64,000 bases of DNA. Origin: Microbacterium yannicii. GTDB lineage: Bacteria; Actinomycetota; Actinomycetes; Actinomycetales; Microbacteriaceae. The stretch covers positions 124,001 to 188,000 of the forward strand of contig NZ_JAMXMB010000008.1 in the NCBI RefSeq assembly GCF_024055635.1, given 5' to 3'. Of the stretch, positions 30,957-42,028 are shown piece after piece. Within the stretch, counting starts at the first letter, position 1; every line of letters begins with the position of its first letter. The notes under the pieces are model-generated. The model did no database searches. It had not been told where the DNA came from and saw only the letters and a list, made by a program, of their open reading frames with translations. The translations under genes and the position numbers were made by a program.

Positions 30957-32819
30957 TCAGGACGCCTCGTCCGCGATGGCCTGACGGGTCGCGTCGAGTT
31001 CGCGCAGTCGCAGCCGGATGCGGCGTCCCTCTTCCGAGTCGGCGGGGACCCGCTGGATGGCGCCCAGCAGCTCGGACTTCTCGCGGTCGAGGCCGCGCAT
31101 CACGAGTCGCCGCGCGAGATCGCTCGCTGACGACACGGCGGCCTCGTCGCTCAGCGCCGGGAAGTCACCGGCGAGAAGCTCGGCGGCGAGCGCGCGGTAG
31201 GGCTCGCGGACGGTGGCGACGGCATCCACTGCCCAGCCGGGGCGCTGCATGCTCGAGACGTCGCGCACGGCGACGCGGACGGCATCGAGCGCCGGATGAC
31301 GGAAGGGCAGCTCGAGGGCGCGCGCCACGAGCGCCGGGTCCATGCGGTGGCCGAACTGCAGCACCCCCATCAGGGCGTCGCGCTCGATCGCCACCCCGGG
31401 CGTGCGCGGCAGCGTCGCGAGCGTGACGCGCAGCGCCCCCTCGGCGTCGGGAGCGACGGCCTCGGCTACCGGGGAGCCCTCGCGGCGACCGCTGGTGGTG
31501 GTGGTGCGGCCCGCGCGTTCGACCTCGCGGCGCACGTCTTCGGTATCCATGCCGAGCCGGCGGGCGAGCACCCGTACGTACTCGGGCTGCAGCAGCGGGT
31601 CGCGCAGCTCGGCGACCACGGGAGCCGCGGTACGCAGCGCGCCGACGCGTCCCTCCACGCTGGCGAGGTCGTACCCCGAGATGCGCTGGTCGAGCACGAA
31701 CTCCACCATCGGCACCTTGGTCTCGAGCAGGGCGCGCACGGCGCCGTCCCCCCGCGCGAGGCGCAGATCGCAGGGGTCGAGCCCTTCCGGGCCGGTCGCG
31801 ACATACGTCTGGGCGTTGAACCGCTTGGCGTCGGCGAACGCGCGCAGCGCCGCCTTCTGGCCCGCAGCATCCGGATCGAAGGTGAAGACCACCTCACCGG
31901 CCGTGGAGTCGTCGCCCATGACCCGCCGCAGCACGGTGATGTGGTCGGAGCCGAACGCGGTGCCGCAGGTGGCGATCGCCGTCGTGATGCCGGCCAGATG
32001 GCACGCCATCACGTCGGTGTACCCCTCGACGACGACGACGCGGTGCTGACGCGAGACCTCGCGTTTGGCGAGGTCGAGGCCGTAGAGCACCTGGGCCTTC
32101 TTGTAGATGGTGGTCTCGGGCGTGTTGAGGTACTTGGGCCCGTTGTCATCGTCGTGGAGCCGGCGCGCGCCGAAGCCGAGCACCTGGCCGGTGACGTCCC
32201 TGATCGGCCACACCACCCGCCCGCGGAAGCGGTCGTAGACGCCGCGCTGGCCCTGCGACACGAGGCCCGCCGACGAGAGCTCCTCGTCGGTGTAACCCTG
32301 CGCACGGAGGGCGGAGTGCATGCCCGACCATCCCTTGGGGGCGTATCCCACGCCGAAGTGGCCGGCCGCGCCGGCGTCGAACCCGCGTTGGCCCAGGAAG
32401 CGGCGCGCGATGTCGGCCTCGGGCGTCATCAGCTGAGAGCGGAAGAACTCCGCAGCCGCGGCGTTGGCGGCGTACAGCCGGGCGCGCCCGGTGTGCTCGG
32501 GAGCGGAGCCGCCGTCTTCGTAGTGCAGGGAGTAGCCGATGCGGCCCGCGAGGCGCTCGACGGCCTCGGTGAACGTCACATGGTCCATCGCACGCAGGAA
32601 CGAGTAGACGTCGCCCGATTCGCCGCAGCCGAAGCAGTGATAGAAGCCGGCCTGCGGGCGGACGTTGAAGCTCGGGCTGCGCTCGTCGTGGAACGGGCAC
32701 AGGCCCTTCAACGAGCCGACGCCCGCGGACTTGAGTGCGACCCGTTCTCCGATGATGTCGGCGATGTTCGTCCGGGACTTCACCTCGTCGACGTCCGCCT
32801 GACGGATACGTCCCGCCAT
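30957..32819 (-). CDS. dnaG: DNA primase
   Basis: A 620-residue primase that makes RNA primers at the replication fork. The N-terminal CHC2 zinc finger is Cys41, His44, Cys62, Cys65, followed by the catalytic core with the TOPRIM motif VVEGYTDV and FDPDAAG, and a C-terminal DnaB-binding helical region. The ATG at 32819 shares its first base with the last base of the dgt stop, indicating translational coupling; the frame is open further upstream inside dgt but the family start is clear. It is the third gene of dusB-dgt-dnaG. Confidence 0.95.
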   Translation of the reverse strand: MAGRIRQADVDEVKSRTNIADIIGERVALKSAGVGSLKGLCPFHDERSPSFNVRPQAGFYHCFGCGESGDVYSFLRAMDHVTFTEAVERLAGRIGYSLHYEDGGSAPEHTGRARLYAANAAAAEFFRSQLMTPEADIARRFLGQRGFDAGAAGHFGVGYAPKGWSGMHSALRAQGYTDEELSSAGLVSQGQRGVYDRFRGRVVWPIRDVTGQVLGFGARRLHDDDNGPKYLNTPETTIYKKAQVLYGLDLAKREVSRQHRVVVVEGYTDVMACHLAGITTAIATCGTAFGSDHITVLRRVMGDDSTAGEVVFTFDPDAAGQKAALRAFADAKRFNAQTYVATGPEGLDPCDLRLARGDGAVRALLETKVPMVEFVLDQRISGYDLASVEGRVGALRTAAPVVAELRDPLLQPEYVRVLARRLGMDTEDVRREVERAGRTTTTSGRREGSPVAEAVAPDAEGALRVTLATLPRTPGVAIERDALMGVLQFGHRMDPALVARALELPFRHPALDAVRVAVRDVSSMQRPGWAVDAVATVREPYRALAAELLAGDFPALSDEAAVSSASDLARRLVMRGLDREKSELLGAIQRVPADSEEGRRIRLRLRELDATRQAIADEAS

Positions 32820-34180
32820 CAGCGCACCTCGGACGGATGGCGCGCGGCGCGCTCCGCCGCATCCATCGGCCGGGCGCCGGGCGCCCACACGCCGACGGAT
32901 GCCGGATCCACCGGCCCGACGAGCGAGCCGTGCCAGGCGATCGCCAGCTGGTCGGTGAGGCTGGCGACCTGGTCGACGACGACACGGCGGCGCGCGGCAT
33001 CCGTCTCCGCCGCCGCGAAGTCCTCCGCATGCAGCGGGTCGAGTGCGTCGGGCCGCTCCCACAGTGCAGTGGCGAGGCGCTTCAGCAGGCGCCGCTGCTC
33101 CTTGTAGAGCTCCTTGCGTCCTTCGATGGAGACGACCGCCGCGCCGATGACGCCCTTGAGCACGGCCATCTCGGCCTCGACGATCCGTGGCACCACGAGG
33201 TGCCCGCGATAGCGGGTGAGCACCGAGGTGGCGTACGACTCGCGCGTCGCGGTGGTCGCGGCGCGTGCGAAGCGCCCGATGAGGTCGGAGGTCAGGTTCT
33301 TCAGGCGGGCGAGAGCGGCGCGGGTGCCGTCGAACGAGTCGATCCACTCCGGCATGCGCGTGAGCCGGAAGAGGGCGTCCTCAAGCTCGTCGCGAGCGAA
33401 GTCGAAGCCGACCCACGACTGGATCGCCGTCAGCAGCCATTCGTGCTCACGCGGATCCGCGAGACGCTCGGGGTCGAGGTAGCCGTTGACGACCGCATCC
33501 TCGAAGTCGTGCACCGAGTACGCGATGTCGTCCGAGAGGTCCATGACCTCCGCCTCGATGCAGCGCACCCGGCCCGGAGCATCGGCGCGCAGCCAGCGGA
33601 AGACCGCTTCGTCTTCGGGGTACACCCCGAACTTCAGCCGGCCGCCCGGGTCGGGCAGCGGATGATCCGAGGTCCACGGGTACTTGCAGGCGGCGTCGAG
33701 GCTCGCACGCGTGAGGTTCAGCCCGACACTGCGGCCGTCGGCGTCGAAGACCTTGGGCTCGAGGCGGGTGAGGATGCGGAGGGTCTGCGCATTGCCCTCG
33801 AACCCGCCGACGTCCTCGGCCCACTCGTTGAGCGCCCGCTCGCCGTTGTGACCGAAGGGCGGGTGCCCGAGGTCGTGGCTGAGGCACGCGGTGTCGACGA
33901 CGTCGGCCGCCAGGTCTAGCGCCGTCGCGAGCTCGCGACCCACCTGTGCCACCTCGAGCGAGTGCGTCAGCCGGTTGCGCGCGAAGTCCGCGGGACTCGC
34001 GGGGCTGAGCACCTGCGTCTTGGCCGCGAGTCGGCGCAGTGCAGCGGAGTGGAGCACCCGCGCACGGTCGCGCGCGAAGTCGTCGCGCTGCGATCGATGG
34101 TGCTCGACGAGGAATCGGGCGGCGTCGGCGTCGTCGTAGCCCGCCGGGCGGTCCGACGCCGCGACCACGTCACCCGCCAC
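32819..34180 (-). CDS. dgt: Deoxyguanosine triphosphate triphosphohydrolase-like HD protein
   Basis: A 453-residue HD-domain enzyme that hydrolyses dNTPs to nucleoside and tripolyphosphate. Metal ligands are visible at His73 (RLTHSLEV) and His102-Asp103 in SHDLGHPPFGHNGE, with the following His106 and His111. The length fits the dGTPase type that controls dNTP pools beside primase. The GTG start overlaps the end of dusB by 11 bases and the stop overlaps dnaG by one base. The exact nucleotide preference cannot be read from sequence. Confidence 0.9.
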   Translation of the reverse strand: MAGDVVAASDRPAGYDDADAARFLVEHHRSQRDDFARDRARVLHSAALRRLAAKTQVLSPASPADFARNRLTHSLEVAQVGRELATALDLAADVVDTACLSHDLGHPPFGHNGERALNEWAEDVGGFEGNAQTLRILTRLEPKVFDADGRSVGLNLTRASLDAACKYPWTSDHPLPDPGGRLKFGVYPEDEAVFRWLRADAPGRVRCIEAEVMDLSDDIAYSVHDFEDAVVNGYLDPERLADPREHEWLLTAIQSWVGFDFARDELEDALFRLTRMPEWIDSFDGTRAALARLKNLTSDLIGRFARAATTATRESYATSVLTRYRGHLVVPRIVEAEMAVLKGVIGAAVVSIEGRKELYKEQRRLLKRLATALWERPDALDPLHAEDFAAAETDAARRRVVVDQVASLTDQLAIAWHGSLVGPVDPASVGVWAPGARPMDAAERAARHPSEVR

Positions 34181-35336
34181 TGTGGTCGAGTTCCGCTTCG
34201 GCGAGGGCGGTGGATGCCGCGGCCCCCAGCTCGCGCGAGTTCAGCCAGCCATCGGGCAGCGCGGGACGCTTGGGGGTGCCGGCGCGACCGCGCTGACCCT
34301 CGGCCGCGGCGCCAGGATAGGGCGCATCGAGTTCGAGGGTCGCCAGCAGGTCGTCGATCTCGGCGAGGGTCGAGGCGGTGGCGAGGCTCGCACGCAGCTC
34401 GCCCCCGACCGGGTAGCCCTTGAAGTACCAGGCGACGTGCTTACGGACGTCGCGGCAGCCACGGCCCTCGTCTTCGAAGAACTCGACGAGCAGTTCCGCG
34501 TGGCGGCGGAAGGCGCGCGCCACGAATCCGAGGGTCGCATCGACCGGCTCGGCCGGCGCGGCGCCCGGAGCGCCGAGTGCGCGGGCCAGGTCGCCGAACA
34601 GCCACGGGCGCCCGAGGCACCCACGACCGACCACGACGCCGTCGCAGCCTGTCTCGTCCATCATGCGCACGGCGTCGTCGGCCGACCAGATATCGCCGTT
34701 CCCGAGGACGGGGACGCTCGTGACGGCCTGCTTGAGCGCGGCGATCGCCGACCAGTCGGCGTTGCCCGAGTAGAACTCCGAGGCGGTGCGGGCGTGCAGG
34801 GCGACGGCGGCCACGCCGGCGTCCTCCGCGATACGACCCGCGTCGAGATACGTCAGGTGGTCGGCATCGATGCCTTTGCGCATCTTGACCGTCAGCGGGA
34901 TGTCGCCCGCCGCGCGCGCGGCGCGTGTGACGATGTCGCGGAACAGGCCCAGCTTCCACGGCAGCGCCGCTCCCCCGCCCTTGCGGGTGACCTTGGGGAC
35001 GGGGCATCCGAAATTCAGATCGATGTGGTCGGCGCGGTCCTCCTCGACCAGCAGGCGCACGGCCGCCTCGGTCGTCGCGGGATCCACGCCGTACAGCTGG
35101 ATGGAGCGCGGCTTCTCGGACTCGTGGTGCGTGATGAGGCGCATCGTCGTGGCGTTGCGCTCGACGAGGGCGCGCGTCGTGATCATCTCGCTGACGTAGA
35201 GGCCGGCGCCGTACTCGCGGCACAGTCGCCGGAACGCGGTGTTGGTGATACCCGCCATCGGCGCCAGCACGACGGGCGCATCGAGATCGATGGGCCCGAT
35301 GCGCAGCGTGCGCGCGGGAGCGAGGGCAGTCGTCAC
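34170..35336 (-). CDS. dusB: tRNA-dihydrouridine synthase, DusB-like
   Basis: A 388-residue FMN enzyme that reduces uridines in the tRNA D loop. The TIM barrel opens with LAPMAGITNTAFR, the catalytic Cys111 lies in NFGCPVPKVTRKGGG, and the FMN-phosphate loops VPVLGNGDIW and VVVGRGCLGRPW are intact. A C-terminal helical domain completes it. The GTG start at 35336 has a GAGAAT box 6 bases upstream, again pointing to a leaderless mRNA. It heads dusB-dgt-dnaG, an order common in Actinobacteria. Confidence 0.93.
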   Translation of the reverse strand: MTTALAPARTLRIGPIDLDAPVVLAPMAGITNTAFRRLCREYGAGLYVSEMITTRALVERNATTMRLITHHESEKPRSIQLYGVDPATTEAAVRLLVEEDRADHIDLNFGCPVPKVTRKGGGAALPWKLGLFRDIVTRAARAAGDIPLTVKMRKGIDADHLTYLDAGRIAEDAGVAAVALHARTASEFYSGNADWSAIAALKQAVTSVPVLGNGDIWSADDAVRMMDETGCDGVVVGRGCLGRPWLFGDLARALGAPGAAPAEPVDATLGFVARAFRRHAELLVEFFEDEGRGCRDVRKHVAWYFKGYPVGGELRASLATASTLAEIDDLLATLELDAPYPGAAAEGQRGRAGTPKRPALPDGWLNSRELGAAASTALAEAELDHSGG

Positions 35337-35375
35337 GACTCCATTCTCTTACAGGATTCCGTCCCTTGGCTGAAC

Positions 35376-35424
35376 GGGGCGCTCGCCTGTGGGATCGTCG
35401 CAGTCACCGAGGCGAGGCGCCCCC
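35376..35424. other. Imperfect inverted repeat between frnE-like gene and dusB
   Basis: GGGGCGC-TCGCCT (from 35376) and AGGCGA-GGCGCCCC (to 35423) pair over 13 bp with one bulged base. It lies upstream of the likely dusB start site, so it is more likely a second terminator of the frnE-like gene than a dusB leader element. Confidence 0.4.
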
Positions 35425-35440
35425 CTCCGCCGGTGAGAAC

Positions 35441-35470
35441 GGGCCCGCCGCGAAGCTTCGCGGCGGGCCC
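35441..35470 (-). terminator. Terminator of the DsbA-family gene
   Basis: A 30-base perfect palindrome (GGGCCCGCCGCG, AAGCTT, CGCGGCGGGCCC) that folds as a 12-bp stem with a 6-base loop, 14 bases after the stop at 35485. Confidence 0.75.
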
Positions 35471-35484
35471 GTTGCTGTCGAGGT

Positions 35485-36165
35485 TCAGGCTTCGACGCCG
35501 GCGGGCTCGCGGTGCTCTGCCCACACTTGGCGCACGATCTGCGCGAACGCGTCGGCGGGCTGCGCGCCCGATACGCCGTACTTGCCGTCGATCACGAAGA
35601 AGGGCACGCCGTTGATGCCGTACGCCGTGGCCTGCGCCTGATCGGCGCGGACGGCGTCGAGGTAGCGTCCGCTCTGCAGCGCCTCGCGCGCGGCGTCGGC
35701 GTCGAGTCCGGCATCCGTGGCGAGGTCCACGAGTTCGTCCTCCCGACCGAGATGACGACCCTCCGTGAAGTACGCGGCCATGAGCCGCTCGGCGAGCTCG
35801 TGCTGGCGGCCCTGCTCCTTGGCGAAATGGAGCAGTTCATGGGCCTTGACGGTGTTGGTGTGCTTGAGGAGGTCGAAGCGGTACTCGAGGCCGGCATCGG
35901 CGGCGACGCCGGTGACGCGCTGGAGCATCTGCTGCACCTGCTCGCGAGGCATGCCTTTGTGCTTCGCGAGGAAGTCGAGCTCGTCGCCCTCGAAGTCGAC
36001 GGGCGTGTCGGGCGACAGCTCGAACGAGTGGAACGTCACCTCCACGGCGGGGGCGTCGTCATCCGCGGATGCCGCGGCCAGCCCGTTCTCGAGATTGCGC
36101 TTGCCGATGTAGCACCAGGGGCAGGCGATGTCGCTCCACACGTCGATCTTGATGGCGTCCGTCAT
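35485..36165 (-). CDS. DsbA-family oxidoreductase, FrnE-like
   Basis: A 226-residue cytoplasmic thioredoxin-fold protein. The active site CPWC lies in WSDIACPWCYIGKRN near residue 14-17, the helical insertion follows, and the cis-Pro loop is GINGVPFFVID. These place it in the FrnE/2-hydroxychromene isomerase branch of DsbA-like proteins, linked to disulfide handling and oxidative stress. There is no signal peptide. The ATG at 36165 gives the family start; the frame is open upstream but that sequence is not protein-like. A weak ribosome site precedes it. The partner is unknown. Confidence 0.87.
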   Translation of the reverse strand: MTDAIKIDVWSDIACPWCYIGKRNLENGLAAASADDDAPAVEVTFHSFELSPDTPVDFEGDELDFLAKHKGMPREQVQQMLQRVTGVAADAGLEYRFDLLKHTNTVKAHELLHFAKEQGRQHELAERLMAAYFTEGRHLGREDELVDLATDAGLDADAAREALQSGRYLDAVRADQAQATAYGINGVPFFVIDGKYGVSGAQPADAFAQIVRQVWAEHREPAGVEA

Positions 36166-36265
36166 GCTGGGGACAACCGCCGACGTCGTCGTTTGTATTC
36201 CGTCGAATGCGCTCCGGTGCTCGACTGCCGGCGCGATCGCCGGCAGGGGGTGAGCCCGCCGCCGG

Positions 36266-37078
36266 TCAGGATGCCGAGGCGTCCGGCGTGTCGACGGCGC
36301 CGCCGAAGCGGCGCTCGCGCCCGAGGTAGGCGTCGATGCCATCCCAGAGGTCTTCGCGGCTGAAGTCCGGCCACAGCGTGTCGAGGAAGACGAACTCGGC
36401 GTACGCAGACTCCCACAGCAGGAAGTTCGAGGTGCGCTGCTCCCCGCTCGAGCGGAGGAAGAGGTCGACATCCGGCATGTCCGGACGATACAGGCGGCGC
36501 TGGATGAGCTTCTCCGACACCGCCGACGGCTTGAGCCTGCCTGCCGCGACGTCGTCGGCGATCGAGCGCATCGCGTCGACGAGCTCGATGCGGCCGCCGT
36601 AGTTCACGCACATGGTGAGGGTCAGCACGTCGTTGCCCGCCGTCAGGCGCTCCGCGAACTGCAGCTCCTTGATCACGCTCGACCAGAGCCGGGGCTTGCG
36701 TCCGGCCCACTGGATGCGCACGCCCCACTCGTTGAGCTGGTCGCGGCGGCGATGCAGCACGTCGCGGTTGTACCCCATCAGGAAGCGCACCTCCTCCGGC
36801 GAGCGCGACCAGTTCTCGGTCGAGAACGCGTAGACCGACAGGTGCTTGACCCCCGCCTGGATCGCCCCCGCGACGACGTCGAGCAGGGCGGCCTCGCCCG
36901 CCTTGTGACCCTCGATACGGGTGAGTCCACGGCGATTTGCCCACCGGCCGTTGCCGTCCATCACGATCGCCACATGGTGGGGCACGGCGCCGCGCGGGTA
37001 TTCGGGCGGGTACACCCCGGTCCAGTCCAGTGGGCGATACGGCACCGCATCGCGATGCGTGTAGGGCTTGGGAGTCAC
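36266..37078 (-). CDS. uppS: Isoprenyl (undecaprenyl) diphosphate synthase
   Basis: A 270-residue cis-prenyltransferase that makes the C50/C55 lipid carrier diphosphate for cell-wall synthesis. The family motifs MDGNGRWA (40-47, with Asp41), YAFSTENW and the C-terminal [17 protein letters not shown] are present. The GTG at 37078 overlaps the recO stop by 4 bases (GTGA), so the two genes are translationally coupled; upstream frame extension lies inside recO and is rejected. Chain length cannot be told from sequence; actinobacteria often make decaprenyl products. Confidence 0.93.
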   Translation of the reverse strand: MTPKPYTHRDAVPYRPLDWTGVYPPEYPRGAVPHHVAIVMDGNGRWANRRGLTRIEGHKAGEAALLDVVAGAIQAGVKHLSVYAFSTENWSRSPEEVRFLMGYNRDVLHRRRDQLNEWGVRIQWAGRKPRLWSSVIKELQFAERLTAGNDVLTLTMCVNYGGRIELVDAMRSIADDVAAGRLKPSAVSEKLIQRRLYRPDMPDVDLFLRSSGEQRTSNFLLWESAYAEFVFLDTLWPDFSREDLWDGIDAYLGRERRFGGAVDTPDASAS

Positions 37079-37815
37079 CGGTGGCCTTCCTGCGGGGCGG
37101 AGACATGCGAAAGGGAGCGGATGCCGCGTTCGAGGTGCCACTGGGCATAAGCCGCGATCAGTCCCGAGGCGGCCGCCGTCGAGCCGTGGGAGGCGGCATC
37201 CACCACATCCCACTCCCCCGCCATGAGCGACTGCAACAGCGACACCGTCGCCGCATCCACGCGCGCCGCACCCGTCGGAGCGCAGTCCCGGCAGATGACG
37301 CCGCCCTGCTGCGCGACGAAGGTGTCGTGTGGTCCGCTGCGCCCGCAGCGGGCGCACTCCCCGAGCCCCGGCGCCCAGCCGGAGAGCGCCATGGCACGGA
37401 GGAGATAGGAGTCCAGTACGCTGCGCGAGGCATGCTCGCCGCGAGAGAGGGCACGAAGCCCGCCCACGAGGAGCAGATACTGCTGCGGCGTCGCCTCGGC
37501 CTCGTTGAGGCGGTCGGCGGCCTCGACCATCGCATGGGCAGACGTGTACCGGTCGTAGTGGGCGACGATCTCGGCACCGTACGAGCCGAGCGACTCGGCC
37601 TGCTGCACGATGTCGAGGGAGCGGCCCTGGTAGAGCTGGACGTCCGCGACCATGAACGGCTCGAGCCGCGCACCGAAGCGCGACGAGGTGCGGCGCACGC
37701 CCTTCGCGACCGCGCGCAGCTTGCCGTGACGGCGGCTGAGCATCGTCACGATCCTGTCGGCTTCCCCCAGTTTGTGGGTGCGAAGGACCACGACTTCATC
37801 GCGGTAGGTGGGCAC
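37075..37815 (-). CDS. recO: DNA repair protein RecO
   Basis: A 246-residue RecO, which loads RecA onto SSB-coated single-stranded DNA with RecR. The N-terminal OB fold begins [21 protein letters not shown] and the helical middle is typical. The C-terminal zinc-like finger has CARCG and CRDC. The GTG start at 37815 follows a GATAAT box by 6 bases, indicating a leaderless mRNA. Its stop overlaps the uppS start by 4 bases. Confidence 0.92.
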   Translation of the reverse strand: MPTYRDEVVVLRTHKLGEADRIVTMLSRRHGKLRAVAKGVRRTSSRFGARLEPFMVADVQLYQGRSLDIVQQAESLGSYGAEIVAHYDRYTSAHAMVEAADRLNEAEATPQQYLLLVGGLRALSRGEHASRSVLDSYLLRAMALSGWAPGLGECARCGRSGPHDTFVAQQGGVICRDCAPTGAARVDAATVSLLQSLMAGEWDVVDAASHGSTAAASGLIAAYAQWHLERGIRSLSHVSAPQEGHR

Positions 37816-37827
37816 CCGTCAATTATC
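37816..37827 (-). promoter_or_regulatory. Leaderless promoter of recO-uppS
   Basis: GATAAT on the minus strand (37827-37822) lies 6 bases before the GTG start of recO, with no ribosome site. The remaining 260 bases to the MarR gene are GC-rich and show no gene or clear fold. Confidence 0.5.
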
Positions 37828-38076
37828 GCTGCGTACCGGTGCGATCGGGCGGCGCCGGACCGTGCGGGTTCGGTTGAGTCGGGCCCGGCTGCCGGGCGCA
37901 GCTGATCGCGCGCGGGGCCGGCGAATCGCGCTGCGGCGACTGTGATGCGTGCGGCCGACCCGCCAACAGGTCAACCGCGCTTCCACTGGTCGTTGGAGCG
38001 ATTCAATCTCCTGTGGAAGGCGAGTCCCCCTGCGCGCGGAGACTCACGGGGACGGCCGCGCCGTGTAGACATTATG

Positions 38077-38089
38077 TATACTATTCACT
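38077..38089 (+). promoter_or_regulatory. Promoter of the MarR gene in an AT-rich patch
   Basis: TATACT at 38077-38082 is a near-consensus -10 box, 7 bases before the ATG at 38090, inside an AT-rich stretch that stands out from its GC-rich flanks. GACAT (38068-38072) and ATGTC (38090-38094) flank it as a loose inverted repeat and could be an autoregulatory MarR site. Confidence 0.5.
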
Positions 38090-38557
38090 ATGTCGGGCAC
38101 GCAGATCCTGGATTCCCTTCTCGCCCTCTCGCAGGTCCTGGAGGCCGATCAAGCACGCGAGCTCGAGAGGCGGGGACTCACCCAGCCGCGCACGCACCTG
38201 CTCTGGGTGCTCTACCAGGGCGGACCGGTGACGCAGGCACACCTCGCCGAGGCGATCGGCGTCACACCGCGCAACGTCACCACGCTGGTCGACGCCCTCG
38301 AGGCCACGGGCTTCGCGCGCCGCGAGGCTCATCCCACCGATCGCCGGGCCGTGCTCGTCCACCTCACCGAGCGCGGGCTGTCGATCATGGAGACGATGGA
38401 TGCCGAGCACGACGCGCTCGGCAGCGACCTGGTCGCCGGGCTCGACGACGAAACGGTGCGCGTGACCGCCGACGCGCTGCAGCACGTGCTGACGACCCTG
38501 CAGCGGCTCGTCGCCGAGCACGCCGCGCGACAGGACGAACAGGCCGAACCGTCATGA
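38090..38557 (+). CDS. MarR-family transcription regulator
   Basis: A 155-residue winged-helix regulator. The recognition region QAHLAEAIGVTPRNVTTLVDALEATGFA and the wing AHPTDRRAVLVHLTERG are typical of MarR, with helices at both ends for dimerisation. The effector is unknown. Its stop overlaps the start of a membrane-protein gene by 4 bases (ATGA), so the membrane protein is the likely main target together with the gene itself. It is probably translated from a leaderless mRNA. Confidence 0.9.
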   Translation: MSGTQILDSLLALSQVLEADQARELERRGLTQPRTHLLWVLYQGGPVTQAHLAEAIGVTPRNVTTLVDALEATGFARREAHPTDRRAVLVHLTERGLSIMETMDAEHDALGSDLVAGLDDETVRVTADALQHVLTTLQRLVAEHAARQDEQAEPS

Positions 38558-39207
38558 CCGGACCCCGTGCGACCGAGACGACGAGTCCCCCGCCGGTGTC
38601 CTTCGGGCACCGCGCCCAGCGCCTCGCCCGGATGGCGCTGCGGGCCGAGATCGGAATCTGGAAGAGCCTCTACCGCTGGCTCTTCCGGCGCCCGCGGGTG
38701 CCCGTCGGGGCCACCGGATTCGCTTACCACTCCCCCGTGCTCACGATCCTGGTGATCTTCATCGTGCTCTCGGCGATCGAGATCCCGATCATCGACCTGA
38801 TCGTCCACGACTGGCCGGCGGTGCGCATCCCTCTCCTCGTCGCGGGGATCTGGGGCGTGACCTGGATGATCGGCCTCCTGCTGGGCTTCCTCACCCGTCC
38901 GCACGCCGTCGGTCCTGAAGGCATCCGGGCGCGCTCCGGCGCCGAGGTCGACATCGACCTCCCGTGGGAGTCAGTGGCGAGTGTCGAGAAGTCTCGCGAT
39001 GTGCTCGAGAAGGCTCCGAAGATCCGCGACGAGCCGCACGGACGCACGCTCGCTCTGCGCATGCAGGACGAGACCAACGTCCTCGTCATCCTCGAGCGTC
39101 CGGTGGCGGTGCGTCTCGGCGACACCGCCGACGAGGTCGGCGCCGTGCGGCTCTGGGCCGACGACCTCGACGGCTTCATGACGGCGGTGCGGACGCACAT
39201 CCCCTGA
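38554..39207 (+). CDS. Membrane protein cotranscribed with MarR regulator
   Basis: A 217-residue protein with a basic N-terminal segment, two membrane helices (about residues 62-88 and 92-114) and a C-terminal soluble domain of about 100 residues resembling the bacterial PH-like domains found after a helical pair. I recognise no named family. The start ATG overlaps the MarR stop by 4 bases. Coupling to a MarR gene suggests a role in stress or efflux response, but nothing in the sequence shows transport. Confidence 0.72.
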   Translation: MTGPRATETTSPPPVSFGHRAQRLARMALRAEIGIWKSLYRWLFRRPRVPVGATGFAYHSPVLTILVIFIVLSAIEIPIIDLIVHDWPAVRIPLLVAGIWGVTWMIGLLLGFLTRPHAVGPEGIRARSGAEVDIDLPWESVASVEKSRDVLEKAPKIRDEPHGRTLALRMQDETNVLVILERPVAVRLGDTADEVGAVRLWADDLDGFMTAVRTHIP

Positions 39208-39226
39208 GTCCGGCCGCGAGCACCGC

Positions 39227-39931
39227 GTGGACCAGAATGGAGGAGTGGACGAGCCGATCTTCGTGATCCCGCTGTGGGCGGACCTCACCGCCGTCGGACT
39301 CGGCGGGATACAGGGTGCGCTCTTCGCCTCGGGCTTCCGGGGCCAACGGCGGCTCGATCTGCTCGGCGTCGCGATCATCGGCGTCGTCGTCGGCATGGGC
39401 GGCGGTCTCATCCGCGACCTGCTCCTCAACGTCACCCCCACCACGCTGCAGAGCAACTGGTACCTGCTGACGGCCACCGGTGCGGCACTGCTCGGGATGC
39501 TGCTCGCCGGCGTCTTCCAGAGGCTCAACGCCGTCATCGTCGGCCTCGACGCCCTGGTCATCGGTCTGTTCGGCGCCTTCGGAACCAGCAAGGCGCTCGC
39601 GCTCGGCCTCCCCCTGGTGCCGGCCGTCTTCGTCGGCGTGTGCGCGGCCGTCGGTGGTGGCATCCTGCGCGACATGATCATGGGCCTCCCCGTGGCGATC
39701 ATGCACGTCGGCTCGCTCTATGCGGTCGCCGCCGGAGCCGGGTGCCTCGTCCTCGCTGTCGCGAACGCGCTCGGGGTCGATCTGGTCATCGCCGCGATCG
39801 TGGGCATCGTGGTGACGACGGTCATCCGGCTGCTCGCCGTGATGTTCGACATCTCCCTGCCGGAACAGCGCGCGCTCTACCGCCGCAAGGTGGCCGTCGA
39901 GACCTCGACGATTCCGATCGTCAAGCACTGA
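39227..39931 (+). CDS. TRIC/UPF0126 family membrane channel
   Basis: A protein of about 230 residues with seven hydrophobic helices built from two repeats, each with a Gly-rich GGG-x-x-RD motif (GGGLIRDLLL and GGGILRDMIM). This is the UPF0126 family, structurally known as prokaryotic trimeric intracellular cation channels and in some bacteria described as glycine transporters. GTG at 39245 is an alternative start, supported by a CAGAAT box 6 bases upstream; GTG at 39227 is the longest. It ends at a strong bidirectional terminator shared with leuA. Confidence 0.83.
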   Translation: MDQNGGVDEPIFVIPLWADLTAVGLGGIQGALFASGFRGQRRLDLLGVAIIGVVVGMGGGLIRDLLLNVTPTTLQSNWYLLTATGAALLGMLLAGVFQRLNAVIVGLDALVIGLFGAFGTSKALALGLPLVPAVFVGVCAAVGGGILRDMIMGLPVAIMHVGSLYAVAAGAGCLVLAVANALGVDLVIAAIVGIVVTTVIRLLAVMFDISLPEQRALYRRKVAVETSTIPIVKH

Positions 39932-39958
39932 GCGGGCTGAAGCCCGCCCGCGCACACC

Positions 39959-39995
39959 GACGGGCGCGCGCGGGGGTCACCCGCGCGCACCCGTC
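39959..39995. terminator. Bidirectional terminator between TRIC gene and leuA
   Basis: GACGGG-C-GCGCGCGGG and CCCGCGCGC-A-CCCGTC form a 15-bp stem with one mismatch and a 5-base loop. A second small hairpin (GCGGGCT/AGCCCGC, 39932-39947) precedes it directly after the stop of the channel gene. Confidence 0.75.
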
Positions 39996-40007
39996 GACGG
40001 TTCGCGC

Positions 40008-41923
<1,916 letters not shown>

Positions 41924-41935
41924 GTGACCACGTTA
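41924..41935 (-). promoter_or_regulatory. Leaderless promoter of the leuA leader peptide
   Basis: TAACGT on the minus strand (41935-41930) fits TANNNT and ends 6 bases before the leader ATG at 41923. This puts the start of transcription on the leader start codon. Confidence 0.5.
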
Positions 41936-42028
41936 CACCCGGTTCCGCGCACGGTGCGAACCGCTCGACGCGGATGCCGCGGCATCCGGTATCCGAGACG
42001 ACCGCGGTGCACACGACACCATGGGGGT

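Noticed and set aside
32820..33347. Upstream extension of dnaG inside dgt
   Set aside because: The frame is open by chance; the zinc finger start and the overlap with the dgt stop fix the ATG at 32819.
35376..35424. dusB leader riboswitch-like stem
   Set aside because: The dusB start site is probably at the GTG itself (GAGAAT box 6 bases before), so the stem would lie outside the mRNA.
38068..38094. GACAT-N17-ATGTC as a firm MarR operator
   Set aside because: Only 5-bp arms and one copy; kept as a note in the promoter entry but not called.
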